The position numbers were made by a program, and so were the translations under genes. From Brachionus manjavacas (taxonomy: Eukaryota; Rotifera; Eurotatoria; Ploima; Brachionidae), in contig JAHQIY010000041.1 of NCBI GenBank assembly GCA_019054805.1, positions 62,001 to 126,000 on the forward strand: a stretch of 64,000 bases of DNA, in the 5' to 3' direction. The notes under the pieces are model-generated. The model made no database searches and was not told the origin of the DNA. It saw nothing but the letters and a program-made list of their open reading frames with translations. How positions within the stretch are numbered: the stretch's first letter is position 1; every line of letters starts with the position of its first letter. Shown piece after piece: positions 26,001-37,544 of this stretch.

Positions 26001-29000
26001 AGATTTACATAAATTTCCTAGGGTGTTTTGATCAAGACCCCATTTTTTATTTCACAATATCTTAATAATATTTAGCCTTTTGTTGCAGCGTTCTTTAATT
26101 TCGTCTACTAATATATTAAAATTTAATTTAGAATCAAATTTTATACCAAGAAACTTGATTTCTTTTTGGTTCATTATTCTGTTTCCATGAATTTTTAAGT
26201 TTAGGTTATCACTCTCTTTTTTGTACCCAGAGAAGACTACTGAACACGACATTTCAACTGATATCTTCATTTTCCATTTAATAAGCCATTGTTCTAATTG
26301 GTTGGTGTATTTATTTATCTTATTTTCTAGGTTCTCCTTTTTGTTATAAATGAAGAATGTAACTAGATCATCTGCGAAAAGCAGAGAGTATTCATTATTT
26401 GTTTTTATTTAAAGGATCTTACTCAGTTAGTCAAGTAATGAGGTGGATTCATTTTAATCAATTTAAAAAGTAAACCCTCATGCCAAACCCTAACGAAGGC
26501 TTTAGAAATATCAAAAAAAAAGACCACAAACTCTTTTTTTTTCTATTAAATTATTCCACAATTTTTTGAATTAAAAAAAATAGATTATCTGATAAAAGTT
26601 CTATTTACACATTTTAAATAGAAAAAACAATTACAAGAAAGAAATCTAGATCAACTGTAAAATGATCAGCTAATCGGCTTTTTCTTAAGCCTCTCTGATC
26701 AACTAAACCAGTTGATAACACTGAAATTGAATTTGAATTGAATTAAAAAAATCTTCATCTATTAAACATGCTTTGTTAATGAATTCAATGGCTATTGGAA
26801 TTTTACTTTCAAGGAGAACAAGTTTGAATAATTTATTGGTTTTTTGAATCGATAAATTTTGCTGATTTCTACTTTAAAACAGTAACTGCTTGATCTTTAG
26901 CCTTTCTTTAACGTTCCGCTCTGGTTGTTTCTTCTTCGCACTGCTATCCGTTGTCCAAATTGTAAATGATTCATTACAGTAATCATTGGAAACTTGTAAA
27001 AAGTCGTCAAACGTTTCGAAAGTTTGGTATCGGAAGATTGGGGAGATCATTTTAAAGATAAGTTAAGTAAGTAAATGAACAAATTTGTGAGTACAATTTA
27101 TATGTAGATGGAAAGCTAAGTTTCAGTACTATTTTGAATAGCTTCATCTTTTATCATTAGCTGTTTGATTTGTTTTTTCTAATTAAAATTGACATATGCG
27201 TAAAAAATATTTTTATTTACACTTAATAACTCTTATTTTCACGCATCTCACCTGAAAAAAAGTGCAATCAAAAAAATACTGAAAAAAATGAAGGTGATAT
27301 TTGCTATTTTATTAGATTAAAAATGAAAAGAAAGAAAAAACAACAAAGAAAAAAACACATTCACATAATATTTACAAAAAAGATTTTTTTAGAAGACTTA
27401 CTTTTAAACTTTTGACTATAAAATTTTTGGATATATTTATTAGTTATCTTTTTTTCGAAAATTAAACTAAGTAGACTTTAAAGAGGCGACCATGAGAATT
27501 TTTGATTTTTAATTCATATTTGGAATCATTTGAGGTGTTTGTAAGCTTACTTTTAAAAATACACCCGGATGTTTTAATTTTTTAAAACTGTTTTATTAAG
27601 ACTTATTTTTTTAATAAACTAAAAATTTAAAAAATTACCACTCAATTGAAGTAGCAGGAAAAGACAAAATTTTTGCCATCTAATTTGTCGTGACCATAAT
27701 GTTATTTTTAAAATACACCCTGTAATCTTTTAGAGTAACTTTTAGAGTCTAAATTTTGGACTCTAAAAACGAGTTGGTCTAATTTGTGAATCATCGAATA
27801 AATTTTTATTTTTATTTTGATCAAATAAAAAAATTGATTTTCTTTCTCATATGAATGTTGCTCTAAAATAAATTATAATTTAGATTTAATTAAATTAAAA
27901 AAAAATAATTCTTTAGTAACAAAATAATCTTAGTTTTCTTGTTACTAACAAGAAAAAAGAACGGAAAAAAACTACTTAATAGTTGTTTTTTGTAATTCTA
28001 AATAATGATAGTGTTTAGTAAAAATAGAATTAATAAAAATCAGAAATATGGTACATTTAAGCGAAATAATTTTTAGAAAAAATGTTTTTTTTTGTATTTT
28101 TTAAAAAAATTAGTAAGTAAATATTTTTGTAATTTTTTTCAAATTTTCATTCAAATTAGAAAACAACTTACTAAAAATTATTTGATAGAACTTGGCTTAA
28201 AATAAAAAAAATGAATTTTTACATAAAATAAATTTAAATAGAAATAAATAAAATGTAAAATACAAGTTAATGAAAAAGTTTAAATTAATTCTTGTGTTTT
28301 TTATATATTTTAATTCAGCGAAAAAGTAAAAAAGATTCTTTGGTAAAATAAAAAATAAAAGTTTGAAGTAAAAACTTTTTAGTTGGCAACTCTAAAATGT
28401 TACATAAATGTAATGAAATTTTTACTCTAAATGCTTAGAGTGCAGGTATGCATTTTAGTTAAAAATGAGTGGGGGTGCATTTTTCAGGTATCCATAAATT
28501 TAGTCCTCAAATGATCAAAAATAATTTTAAGATTCACAGTTTGATTACTCTGTAAAACCAGAAGCAAAATCTACGCCTCAAAAAGGCCAGTATCTTGACA
28601 GTTCTCAGGAGTCCAATCTTCAAATTGACTTGTCCACTAGCGAGTCAATAATAAAAGAAAACCTTGAGAATTCTGCAAAAAGCTTTTCGAACATGAAAAA
28701 TGCCGTGTCTTCAAATCAAACGAGTTCATCACAAAATTTGAACGCTGACGAAAGCTTAACAATCACAAACATGGTCGAAAGCATTAAGTCGGCACCGAAT
28801 CTTGGCACACGATTGGAAACCGCTTCAAATAGCGACAAGGAAAACAAAGAGGAATTTGGCATCAAAAACGAAGCGCTAAGTGAAACAGACTGTGAAAGCT
28901 CAAAAGTAAAGAAAACAAAAATGGCAAAGCCAAAAAAAGAGGCATACTCAAACGAAGAAGCACACGAGCCTACCAAAAAAAAGAAGTCGTCCAAATGCAC

Positions 29001-29691
29001 TGACCACAATCCAACCAAAAAACAAAAGCTCTCACAGACATTTCAAAAGACAAATGAGCAAGCAAATAAAGAAGTGTCCGATTGCGAACTTGATAATTCT
29101 TTTTCAAAGAAACTTAACAGTCACATCGGATCAAATTCCAACTATTCATCCAATACCTCAAGCTCGCCATCACAACTGGCAATGCTTCAAAATTTTCAAC
29201 TTATGCCACTAATGTATCCCTGGAAGTCTTTAGAATATGCACCCAACTATTCAAATTTTCAGCAAGCTCAGCAGATTCAAAACCAACAGCAAGCAAACAA
29301 TATAAATTCTCAGGCTCTACTAAACCAAAAATATGCATCTCATGTATTCGATTTACTTCAAAACAAAGCGCAGCCGTATCAGAATTTCTATGCCGCTCAA
29401 ACTCAAAATAGTCACCAAAATCATCATCATCATCATCAACAGCAGCAGCAGCAGTTGCATTCACAATTTCCATGCATAGGCCAACCAGGACTAAATCATT
29501 TCAACCAGTTTAATTACATGGAAGAGTTCAAAAAGCCGCTAGCCAATTTTGCGTCTTTTATTCAGGAAGCAGCTTCCTACCAAAATAATATGCTTAGTGC
29601 TAAAGTTATGCAAAACGAAAATTCTAGTATGGATTCATTAAAAGAGACTCAGATGAAAATATCAGAAAGCTGTAGTCTTGTTAATGATTGA
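23089..29691 (+). CDS. Polycomb group RING finger protein, PCGF2/PCGF4 (BMI1/Psc) type
   Basis: Core subunit of Polycomb repressive complex 1, the RING partner of RING1 in ubiquitinating histone H2A. Eight exons in perfect phase: 23089-23200, 23254-23350, 23404-23459, 23527-23580, 23637-23896, 23965-24045, 24094-24331 and 28532-29691, giving 685 residues. RING finger (about 18-60): CPLC, ECLHSFCKSC and CCPVC. It is followed by 'YKIVPELF' and '[13 protein letters not shown]', which match the BMI1 region after the RING. The RAWUL domain (about 170-240) has '[10 protein letters not shown]', '[10 protein letters not shown]' and 'YIYAWRR'. The 390-residue last exon is disordered and Ser/Lys-rich with likely nuclear signals ('[19 protein letters not shown]'), then Asn/Gln-rich with a short His run. 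It is far longer than vertebrate BMI1 (326) and closer to insect Psc in layout. Intron 7 (4.2 kb) is mostly a transposon. Confidence 0.93.
24640..24830 (-). pseudogene. Zinc-finger-like coding remnant inside the MULE
   Basis: The minus strand reads '[17 protein letters not shown]', resembling the first half of a C2H2 finger of the kind found in transposable-element proteins; the usual His is not preserved. An interrupted Glu/Lys-rich stretch precedes it. It is probably part of the transposon's own decayed protein, on the same strand as the fragment at 26874-27050. Confidence 0.35.
25440..26640 (-). mobile_element. LINE copy A, 5'-truncated, nested in the MULE
   Basis: The minus strand carries reverse-transcriptase motif A ('FDISKAF', then '[10 protein letters not shown]', near 26460-26540), the catalytic 'FADDL' near 26370, '[13 protein letters not shown]' near 26130, and a C-terminus ending '[12 protein letters not shown]' (25636-25878). 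The 3' tail contains 'GAGCCCTAGCTCGGTACAG' at about 25460-25490. Frames are broken by shifts and stops. This is a CR1/jockey-like non-LTR element; I cannot place the clade. Confidence 0.8.
26874..27050 (-). pseudogene. N-terminal fragment of a MULE-type transposase
   Basis: A 58-codon frame starting with ATG at 27050. It contains '[18 protein letters not shown]' followed by a Trp-Thr, Ser and Lys-rich stretch. The pattern of a Phe-x-Thr/Ser-Phe-Asp-x-Phe opening, an aromatic-Cys and a basic run resembles the FAR1/FLYWCH-like N-termini of animal MULE proteins. It may be a first exon. No DDE catalytic core was found in the element, so it looks non-autonomous now. Confidence 0.4.
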
Positions 29692-29692
29692 A

Positions 29693-29698
29693 AATAAA
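29693..29698 (+). terminator. Polyadenylation signal of the PCGF gene
   Basis: AATAAA begins two bases after the PCGF stop codon, which implies a very short 3' UTR. Confidence 0.5.
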
Positions 29699-29864
29699 AC
29701 ATTTTTGTTAAAATTTGTTGTAAATTTTTCGTTTTTTTTTTAATTAAATTTTAATCAATTTACTTACTGATATTTGAACATGAGTATACTTTAATAAAAT
29801 TTTGAATTTCGGTCATTAATTTTATTATAGTCTAATTGAACGTTTTTAAAATTAGACCTACTAA

Positions 29865-30093
29865 TTAACTCTAGAAGCACCAAAATTTCAAACTACTAGT
29901 AGTAGCATCATCATCGTTATGAAAAATATAGAATAAACCATATATTTTATGTTCTTTTATATTGAAATTACTAAACAAAGCTTAATTGAATAATAATAGT
30001 AAATTATTAAATCTTTTCAAAAAATAAAAATTATGCTCAAATAACAAAAATCCAAAAAGAGTCATTTTGACTCGTTGGTTCTTCTAGTGTTAA
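29865..30093. mobile_element. Short piggyBac-like MITE (229 bp)
   Basis: TTAA at 29865-29868 and 30090-30093. The ends read CTCTAGAAGCACCAA on the left and TTGGTTCTTCTAGTG on the right, with the GTCATTTTGACTC subterminal palindrome near the right end. It belongs to the same family as 7615-8359. Its right end and the following 60 bp resemble 33690-33850, so this copy sits in, or was copied with, a larger dispersed repeat. Confidence 0.7.
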
Positions 30094-30224
30094 GTGAAAA
30101 AATATGAAAAAATAATTTTTCTGTTTTGAAAAATATTTATATATTATAGTTATTCTGGTTGAAAAAATTATTTTTATTACAGCTTTTTTATTTAAAAATA
30201 TTTTTTAAATTTTTTCCAATGTGT

Positions 30225-32520
30225 TCAGAGCAGACATTAGTCTTTCATGCGAACATGGTGAACACACTCATTTATTTAAAATAAAAAATTAAATCCATTT
30301 TTATTATAAATCAAACTGTTTTAAATTATAAATTTAAATAAATAGTACAAAATAGAATAAGAAAAAAGAAAAGGAGAGATAAAGGTGATTTGACATTATT
30401 TTAGGTTATTATTTTTTTATTAAGAAAATTATAGATGTAATCTATGTCAAATTTGGGAAACATTTTAATAAACTCAATAAAGTGTAGATTTACATTATTA
30501 ATTTTTCTTTGTCTAAAAAGAGATAAATTTAAATCTAGATCTTTCAGTGTAAAAGAGTTGGTAAATTTAGAAAAAAAGAAAGAAAATGTTAATTCACTAA
30601 AAGAATTAAACCCTAGACTTCCTGTAGTATTTAAATTTATTGCTGTTTCTTAAATTAAATGGTTTGTTAAGTGATTCGTTCACAATAAGTTGGTTTTTAA
30701 GTGGGAGAGGCGATTCTGGGTTCTTTAAAATCTTATAAGAAAAACAGCAAAGCTTAATGATCAGCCTATGTTGAAATCCATCAAGACCTAGAATTTCAAG
30801 ATTATTATTTATTGTATTGAAATCATTAGGAAAATTAACTTGGGCTCTGAAGTGAATCAATTTTAAAAGTGAAATATAATATGAATTGGATAATGATTGA
30901 ATAGCTGGTTTAGAGAAATAGATAGTAAGTGATAAACAATAATCAACGTGGGGCAAGATTTACGTTTTAAAGAATTGTATTTTTACTGGTTTTGAAAGAA
31001 AGAATAATTGCTTAATTGAGTTTAGCTTTTTATTAATAGTAGCTTTTAGATTGTTAACGTGACTGGTAAAGTTTAATTTATTATCTATTATAACACTTAA
31101 AAGCTTGAATTCAGGTACAACCTCGATTTCGAATGATCTAAAAGAAAAGATGCTGGTATTACTATGTTTTTTTTGTTATGGATAATCATTATTTTAGTTT
31201 TATCCCAGTTGATATCAAGACGATTAAACGAGCACCATTTGTACACTAGTTCTAAGCAATTTTTGAAGCTGTCTATTAAATCCTTTAAAATTGAACTACA
31301 AAAATTGATAGTGGTATCATCAGCAAATATTTTACAGTTTATGTCGTGATTTTTAAAGAAAAAAATCTAGGTCATTTATTAAAAATTAAAAAGAAAAAAG
31401 GACCTAACACACTGCTCTGTGGAACTCCAAGGTCTATTTTTGAGAATTCAGAAAGAGTGCCACCGAAGGATACCGCTATTTTTCTACCAGAGAAATAATT
31501 TTTGATAAGATCTAGAGCGTTTTCACTAAACCCAATTCTCTTTAATTTGCAAAGTAAAAGACTTGGGTCTAACAAGTCGAAAGCCTTGCGAAAGTCAATA
31601 AACAAGAGAAGTGTAATATATCTTTTGTTACGTGATGCGTTCATATCTGAAATAAGTTCATGCAAGGCTGTTTCACAGGAGTGATCTTCGCAGAATACAT
31701 ACTGGCATGGAAATAGAATTTTATTTGTGTTCAAGTATAGAGATAATTATGATTATCAAAAATTTTTGATATTACAGGTAGTACGGAAATTCCTCTGTAG
31801 TATTTGATTATTTCGACTTGACCTTTATTTTTGTAGATAGCTGTTATTATTGCGCATTTTCATTCATCAGGCACTCTGCAATAAGTGATACAATAATTGA
31901 TAAGTTCAGTTAAAACTGGACCAAGAATTATTGCTGAATCTTTAAAGATTTTGACTGAAATATCTGAGATTCCAGGACCATTGTTGGGGTTCAAATTACT
32001 AATCAATTTAACAACAGAATCGACCGATTTTAAATGAAAATCAAAAGTTTTCTCTTTTAATTTACTAAAGGAACACATGTTAGAAAGTTCATTAAAGGTT
32101 TCATTTATAGAAGCTATACAGGTCTTTGTACCAAATACTGAATCTGATTTTTTATCTGTAACAAAATTATTCAAAAGCTTGCTAATTTCTGAGGCCTCAG
32201 ATGCGGAGTTCTTACCGTTGATAATGAAGTTCGGAATGATACTGTTTTGTTTGTCTGACTTTATTTTTATGGTTGATCTATAGAATTCATTGAATATTTT
32301 TGAATTTAGAAAATCTTTTAGTTTTTTATCCTTGAAATACAAGCTTAATTTTTGTTCGGTCAAAGTTTTTATTCTTTTTTTTGTTTCAACAAATGAAAAA
32401 TAAAAAGAGCGCTCTTGTGTGTTTTTCCACGATTTATAAAAAACCCGTATTTTAGAAAGAGAATCAATTTCTTTATCTGACCATGGGCTAAGAGAATTTT
32501 TTTGCCGTGTTCTCGAATTT
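30225..32520 (-). mobile_element. LINE copy B, 2.3 kb, broken reverse transcriptase
   Basis: Minus-strand ORF2 pieces: 31860-32363 (pre-RT to RT start, 'SNLNPNNGPGISDISVKI'), 31372-31734 (RT core 'DHSCETALHELISD', motif A 'FIDFRKAFDLLDP', 'LGVPQSSVLGPF'), a downstream 'KIFADD' in another frame near 31330, and the C-terminal domain at 30606-30956. The sequence to about 30225 is probably its 3' UTR. It belongs to a different LINE family from copies A, C and D, with distinct RT and 3' end. There are several frame breaks; the 5' end merges into the G-rich repeat described next. Confidence 0.8.
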
Positions 32521-32524
32521 TAAG

Positions 32525-32930
32525 GGGAAAAATGGCTTATGGGAGTAAATGATGGTGCTAATCACGAATATGTTGTCTGTTGGGGACCATATTTTGGACG
32601 ATAATTAAATAATTTTTAATTTATTTAATTAAAAAATATATTAAATAAATTAAAAGATATTTAATTAAAGATATTTAATTAAATGGGGTGAAATAGGGAA
32701 ATAGCTAATGGGTGGTAATGGAGAGTGCAGATCTCGAAATTGAGATCAGTTGGGGGTAAGGTGTCAAGGGGGACATGGTGAGCAAGTTTTGTCTGACAAT
32801 TAACACTGCTTTCAATTTAAATGGGGGAAATAGCTTATTGGGGATAATCGACGGTGCTGATTACGAATATGAGGTCAGTTGGAAGATAGGTGTTAAGGGG
32901 AGATGGATCCTAATCACGAATATGATGTCA
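32525..32930 (+). repeat. Degenerate G-rich tandem repeat (three units, about 130-160 bp apart)
   Basis: Three diverged units start near 32525, 32690 and 32820. Each has a core like 'GGGGAAATAGCTTATTGGGG', then 'GATAATCGACGGTGCTGA', then 'GAGGTCAGTTGG'. The G-richness is unlike anything else in the window. It sits immediately upstream of the 5' side of LINE copy B, where promoter monomers would be expected, but could be an independent minisatellite. Confidence 0.55.
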
Positions 32931-33029
32931 TGTTGCTCCACTAAAAGAGAAATTAAAGGTGTTATTAAAAATTCTATAAATATCATAATTGAGTTCGGTA
33001 AAAAAATGGAGATCGACAATTAACAATTA

Positions 33030-33600
33030 AAAACCTGTTATACGACGTTCATTTCAGCCGGTCTCAGACAAAATTACACGAAGAAATACAGCTTCAATCT
33101 CAATATAGCAAATCAAAATATTCAATTAGAACCCAACCCGACCTTCTTAGGCAATACTTCAGTCCCCAAAATTAATTTCAAAAAGCATCTAAAACAAGCT
33201 CAGAAAAAATTTTTACAAAAATTAATTTGATTAAGCGTATCAAAAATTTCAAATGGTCAAATTCATCTTCTATGAACACAATTCTATACAAGTCGTAAAC
33301 CAGATCACTATTCGACAGCTGCTTTGTTACTTCAAACTAGACCTAATCGAAGATCTTACCAATAACCTTTTCATTAAGTTTATATCCAATAAACTTGGAC
33401 TTACAACAATCGCGAACGAAATAGTCGAATTTATAAGCGATAGTTCAATAGAATACAAACGTTTCAAAACGTCTCTGTACAACATTATTTAAATCACTTT
33501 TTCTATCAAAAACACTTTTTTTTTAATATTATAATAAACTCAAAAAAGAGGGCTAAATCAAAGGCTAAATGCCATTCGGACGCTCCTGGGATTTACTCCC
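33030..33600 (+). mobile_element. LINE fragment, plus strand
   Basis: Reads 'NIQLEPNPTFLG' and 'INFKKHLKQAQKKFLQKL', the region after the RT of LINE proteins. In a second frame it continues to a C-terminus 'ANEIVEFISDSSIEYKRF' ending at 33492. A compact GC-richer 3' end follows ('GGCTAAATGCCATTCGGACG', 'CTCCTGGGATTTACTCCC') that could fold as hairpins. 5'-truncated, with at least one frameshift. It lies on the opposite strand from copy B. Confidence 0.65.
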
Positions 33601-33689
33601 AAACAATTTTTTAAATAAAAAATTAGAAAAATGTCACAAAGACAAAATTTTTTTTATTTGAATTTAGTTAATCTAGAAAATTATTATTA

Positions 33690-33850
33690 TTTTATTGCTG
33701 AAAAATAAAAAATTATGCTCAAAGTCATTTTGACTCGTTAATTCTTCTAGTGTTTAGTGAAAAAATATGAAAAAGTAATTTTTCTGTTTTGAAAAATAGT
33801 TTAGTTATTCTTTTTTATTCAAAAATATTATTGAATAAAATAATTTGACA
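33690..33850 (+). repeat. Copy of the dispersed repeat found at 30030-30150, with a solo piggyBac-like end
   Basis: Shares 'AAAATTATGCTCAAA', 'GTCATTTTGACTCGTTAATT' and 'AGTGAAAAAATATGAAAAAG' with 30030-30150, but the left MITE end is missing and the right TTAA is altered. A further loose match, 'GTGTCAAAATGACCCG', lies at 34032. The remaining sequence to 34408 shows nothing. Confidence 0.55.
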
Positions 33851-35629
33851 GATATTTCGCATTAATAAAAAAAGCATTCAATTGACTAAAAAATAAATAT
33901 TGACACTAGCTATTTTGATACATTAGCAATGCATAAACAGAGTTCTTTAAAATTCCCAAACTAAACTCAAAGTGGTAAATGCTAAGAGAACCGAATGCTT
34001 AGAGAATTTTTTTAAATTTTAAGGATCAAACGTGTCAAAATGACCCGTTTTAGTTTTGCTTAATAAAATGATAATAAATAGAGCTTTTTGAACAATTTTT
34101 TCGAAAAGTTAAATTCTTATATTTAAATTATAATTTATATTTAAATAAAATATCAATATTTTGAGATTTATTTATTTTTATCTCTATAAACTATTCTAAT
34201 AAGAATTTTTTCTTCAATTAGTTAATTTATTTTATTTAAATGTTAAAATTCTGTCATTAATATTTAAATAATTTTAAATTAGGTGGTTATAATGGTTAAA
34301 ATTTTATTTTTCAATATTTAAAAAACAAAATATTTTATTATAATAATCTTTTAAAACTTTCAGAAAATTCAATTAGACGACATCCATAATTTTTATTAAG
34401 AATTTTAAAGGAAATTTGGGGTTGTGAAGTTCGTTTCAATTCGATCATTTCAATTCAGCAAAACTTGAATAACTTTTAAACGGTTTAATATTTTTTAAAA
34501 ATTTTGAATCAAGCAAATTTAAGCATGTTTGCTCAATATTTTCCCAAATTTTATAAATATTATCTAATATAAGGAAGCATTATCTAATAATTTAAAAATA
34601 AAAGTAATGTTTGTTTTGCAAATTAATAAAAAACAAAAATAATGTTATGTTTATTTTAAAATTAAACACTCTTTTCAAGATATTAAAAGTTATTAAAATA
34701 AAAATGTCAAAAAAGTTTTTACCAAATATGAATTAACAATGAGTAAATTTGATTAAATTAGGATATAAATTAGTAGACCCTTTTAAATCGAAGTGATATA
34801 TAATTTTTCATTTTAATTTATTTATAGGATTAGAAAACTTAATTTTTTAATTGCGAGGTAATAAATATTAATCATTTTCTTTTAACTTACCTTACTTGAT
34901 ATAACATGTAAGTTTTATTTGTAAATAATTGTTTTTGCCTTGATTTTCAATGTCCCCATTTAAATTGCATTTCACTATTTAACTCAACAGCTTTTTTGAC
35001 AATTTGCAATGTTAAATTCAGAATGAAAGCAAATACAAATATTTGGTGCAATTTAAATAATAAAAAAAAATTATTTAAATAATAATAAATAAACAGTGAT
35101 TTTGATTGCTCGCAACTATAATTAAAATAAAAATAATTTTTTTTTCAATTTATTAAACATATAAAAAATATAAAAAAATAGAAAGAAAATAAACTCAAAA
35201 TCACTAATATTATTCTTTTTCATCAAAAAAGCGATTTTCATCTCATCTCATTGTATTACTAATAACATATCCTTAAAATTGTTGAAAAAAATCAGCTAAA
35301 TTATGTAATTTCAACAATTACATATTTAATATTTAAAATATCTTACTTTATCGCTTGAAATGCTTAATGAGTAAGCATTCCCTGTTCTCTCTTAGTACGC
35401 TCGTTTAGATCGGGAAAAACAAGCATTGTTGGTAATAGGCAAAAAAAAGAAAGGATCGTGTCAAAACGAGAATTAACTGAATTTAAAAGAAATTAGAATT
35501 GTTAGTTACAACAAAAAGAGAGTTGAATTTTCGAAATGATGAATCAACACTGGCTTATCAATATTAGGCCATCTAGATTTAGAAAGCATTGACAAAAATC
35601 TATTAGTAATAGCCGAAAATTTTTTGCTA

Positions 35630-36790
35630 GCTCATTGCTTTTCTCTCATTCTTTAGCTCTAGAATGCTGGTCTCAACTTCTTTTGACCAAACATAGTTCA
35701 GCCCCCTTCCTTAATGGTTCTCATTTTGCTCTCAAGTTCTTGTTCTTTCTTGGCCGATTTGCATATTTCCTCTATTTCATGCGAGTGCAAGTCGAGTCCA
35801 ATGTCAATCAGATCGTTTAGCTTGAACACAGCGGCCTTCAGTCTAAAAGCACTTTTGGTCACTTGCATTACTTGGAGCTAGTGGCGATTTCGGATCTATT
35901 TTTCATTTAGCAAAATAAGTATGGGCAAAACATCTATGTATTTTTTGAGAGCTTTTTCAGGTCGAAATAAGCCTCCCAATTTTCTTTTAATTTTTCTGGC
36001 AAAGCTAAAAATTCCTCCCAATAGGTCTTGATATTGCTGAATGCTTTGTTGAGGTCCACATCGCTCCAAAGAGTGCTGCGGAATTGTTTGTCAAAGCTGA
36101 GAAAAACCTGGTACACTTTGTACATTTGATTGAGAAGATTTAGCTCTTCGCCAGTATTGTCCAGCTCTGGAAACGGCTTGCACTGAAGTCCGAAAAGAAT
36201 GCTTATGGAGTCGAGTGTTTTGCGTCTGGCGTCAAATGTGTCGCACTGTTTTTGGAATTCGTGAAGTCTTCTCAGGGCTTCGTAAGTCTCATCAACTGGG
36301 ACCAATTGTCTCTCAGACTTGACACTTGTTCAATTTCTTGTCTGGTCAGAATGAGCACGTAGCGCTGTAGATCAGCGTAAATATTCTCAATTGGCAAGTA
36401 GATTTTGTCTATTTTGTTTTCCATGTCGGACAGTTCTTCCAAAACACGCAGGGCGTCATTTAGTTGTTCCAGAGTTTGAACATTTACCATGAGACGTTTT
36501 TACACATTTTCCCTATAAACAATGCATTCTTGTATTGTTTATTGGTGAGAGCCATTTCGTGCAATACGGACGCGTATTTGAACTTCCAGCTGTAAGAAAA
36601 TGTCTTTAAAGACACTCTTATAGATTCCGTGTCGAGACAAGCGGGACCAATATTCAGGTATTAGGGAATTTCGAAAACTTGCTTTTCGATTTTGGCCAAG
36701 CAATCCACTTCTCGTTTGATCACAAGCTCGTCTGGTTCATTTTTTATAAAGTCATTAAAAAGACCATTTAAATCTTCTTTACATAAAAAT
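35630..36790 (-). pseudogene. Captured dynein heavy chain fragment (tail/linker region)
   Basis: About 1.2 kb with no visible intron. In order it reads 'EIPxYLNIGPACLDTESIRV', 'IDKIYLPIENIYADLQRYV', 'YEALRRLHEFQ', 'LNLLNQMYKVYQVFLSF', 'LWSDVDLNKAFSNIKTYWEE', 'AYFDLKKL', then 'VTKSAFRLKAAVFKLNDLID' and 'GLDLHSHEIEEICKSAKKE'. These match the tail and early linker of axonemal dynein heavy chains ('YVPMEKRYALV', 'LWGDVDIEAINNELLEFQNR', 'FLDLKKKID' in vertebrate homologues, from memory). The copy has several in-frame stops, frame changes, and an apparent deletion near 36300. It is a broken gene piece, not an active motor, and lies wholly inside the TIR-bounded element. The parent gene is not in this window. 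Confidence 0.8.
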
Positions 36791-37544
36791 TCAAAGAGAA
36801 TTTTAAATTGATTAATTAATAAAAAAAAGAAAGGTAAGATTTTTGAAATGGTTTAAATTGATGGATTTTTTTAGTTATAATTAAATTTTTCAAATAATTT
36901 TTACAAAATTGTCAATTAATAAAGCAAAATTTTTTCATAAGAGAACAATTTTTACCCTGAATAAAAAAATAAAAAATTTATATCAATTATGGTTTTTTTT
37001 CCAGATTTTTTAAAAAATTTTTCGACAATAGATAATTTTGCATTATTTGAAATAATTTGAAAATGTTCATTAAAATTTTTAGGCTAGAAAAATCTATTTT
37101 AAAAAATAATTCAAATTTTTTAATCGTTTCGCTTGGTTTGAAAGATTCCTTTTATAAATAATAATTATTATAACGAGAAAAAAATTAAATTTACAGTACT
37201 AATTTGAATCTAGGGTCTTTTTTTTAATTTTGCGTAAAATTAAAAATGTAAGAAAAGGTTAAATTACAAAAAATTACGAGAATTTCGGTCATTGAAATGG
37301 CCTAAAAAAATGTCATTTTTACTTAAAAATATGAGTAACTTAAAATTACCAAAATGTAGATAAATAAAGTAAAAATGTTATTCAATAAAATCCACAAAAA
37401 TTAGCATTCAAATTATTTGTTTTAAAATTAAAAAAATAATTAATAATATTTATCTAATTCAAATTAAATTTAACTCCTGGTTCAATTTTTTCTAAAATAA
37501 ACTTTGCATCTTTTTCAGAAGTAAAATTTAGCACATTTTCTAAC

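Larger units (their letters stand above)
24373..28493 (-). mobile_element. 4.1-kb Mutator-like DNA transposon filling PCGF intron 7
   Basis: Terminal inverted repeats GGATACCTGAAAAATGCAC face each other, and the flanks carry a perfect 9-bp duplication, ATAAATTTA, at 24364-24372 and 28494-28502. An inner inverted pair, 24395-24535 against 27540-27725 (sharing 'TGGTCACGACAAATTA'), extends the TIR. On the right side it is separated from the tip by about 745 bp, so that arm has probably taken an insertion. A transposase-like N-terminus (26874-27050) and a zinc-finger-like fragment (about 24650-24800) lie on the minus strand, and a LINE is nested at 25440-26640. The element leaves only 32 bp of intron on its left and 29 bp on its right before the last coding exon. 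Confidence 0.75.

Noticed and set aside
28716-29473. Two minus-strand open frames opposite the last PCGF exon
   Set aside because: They are antisense shadows of the Ser/Lys- and Asn/Gln-rich coding exon; the Asp run is the complement of the His codons.
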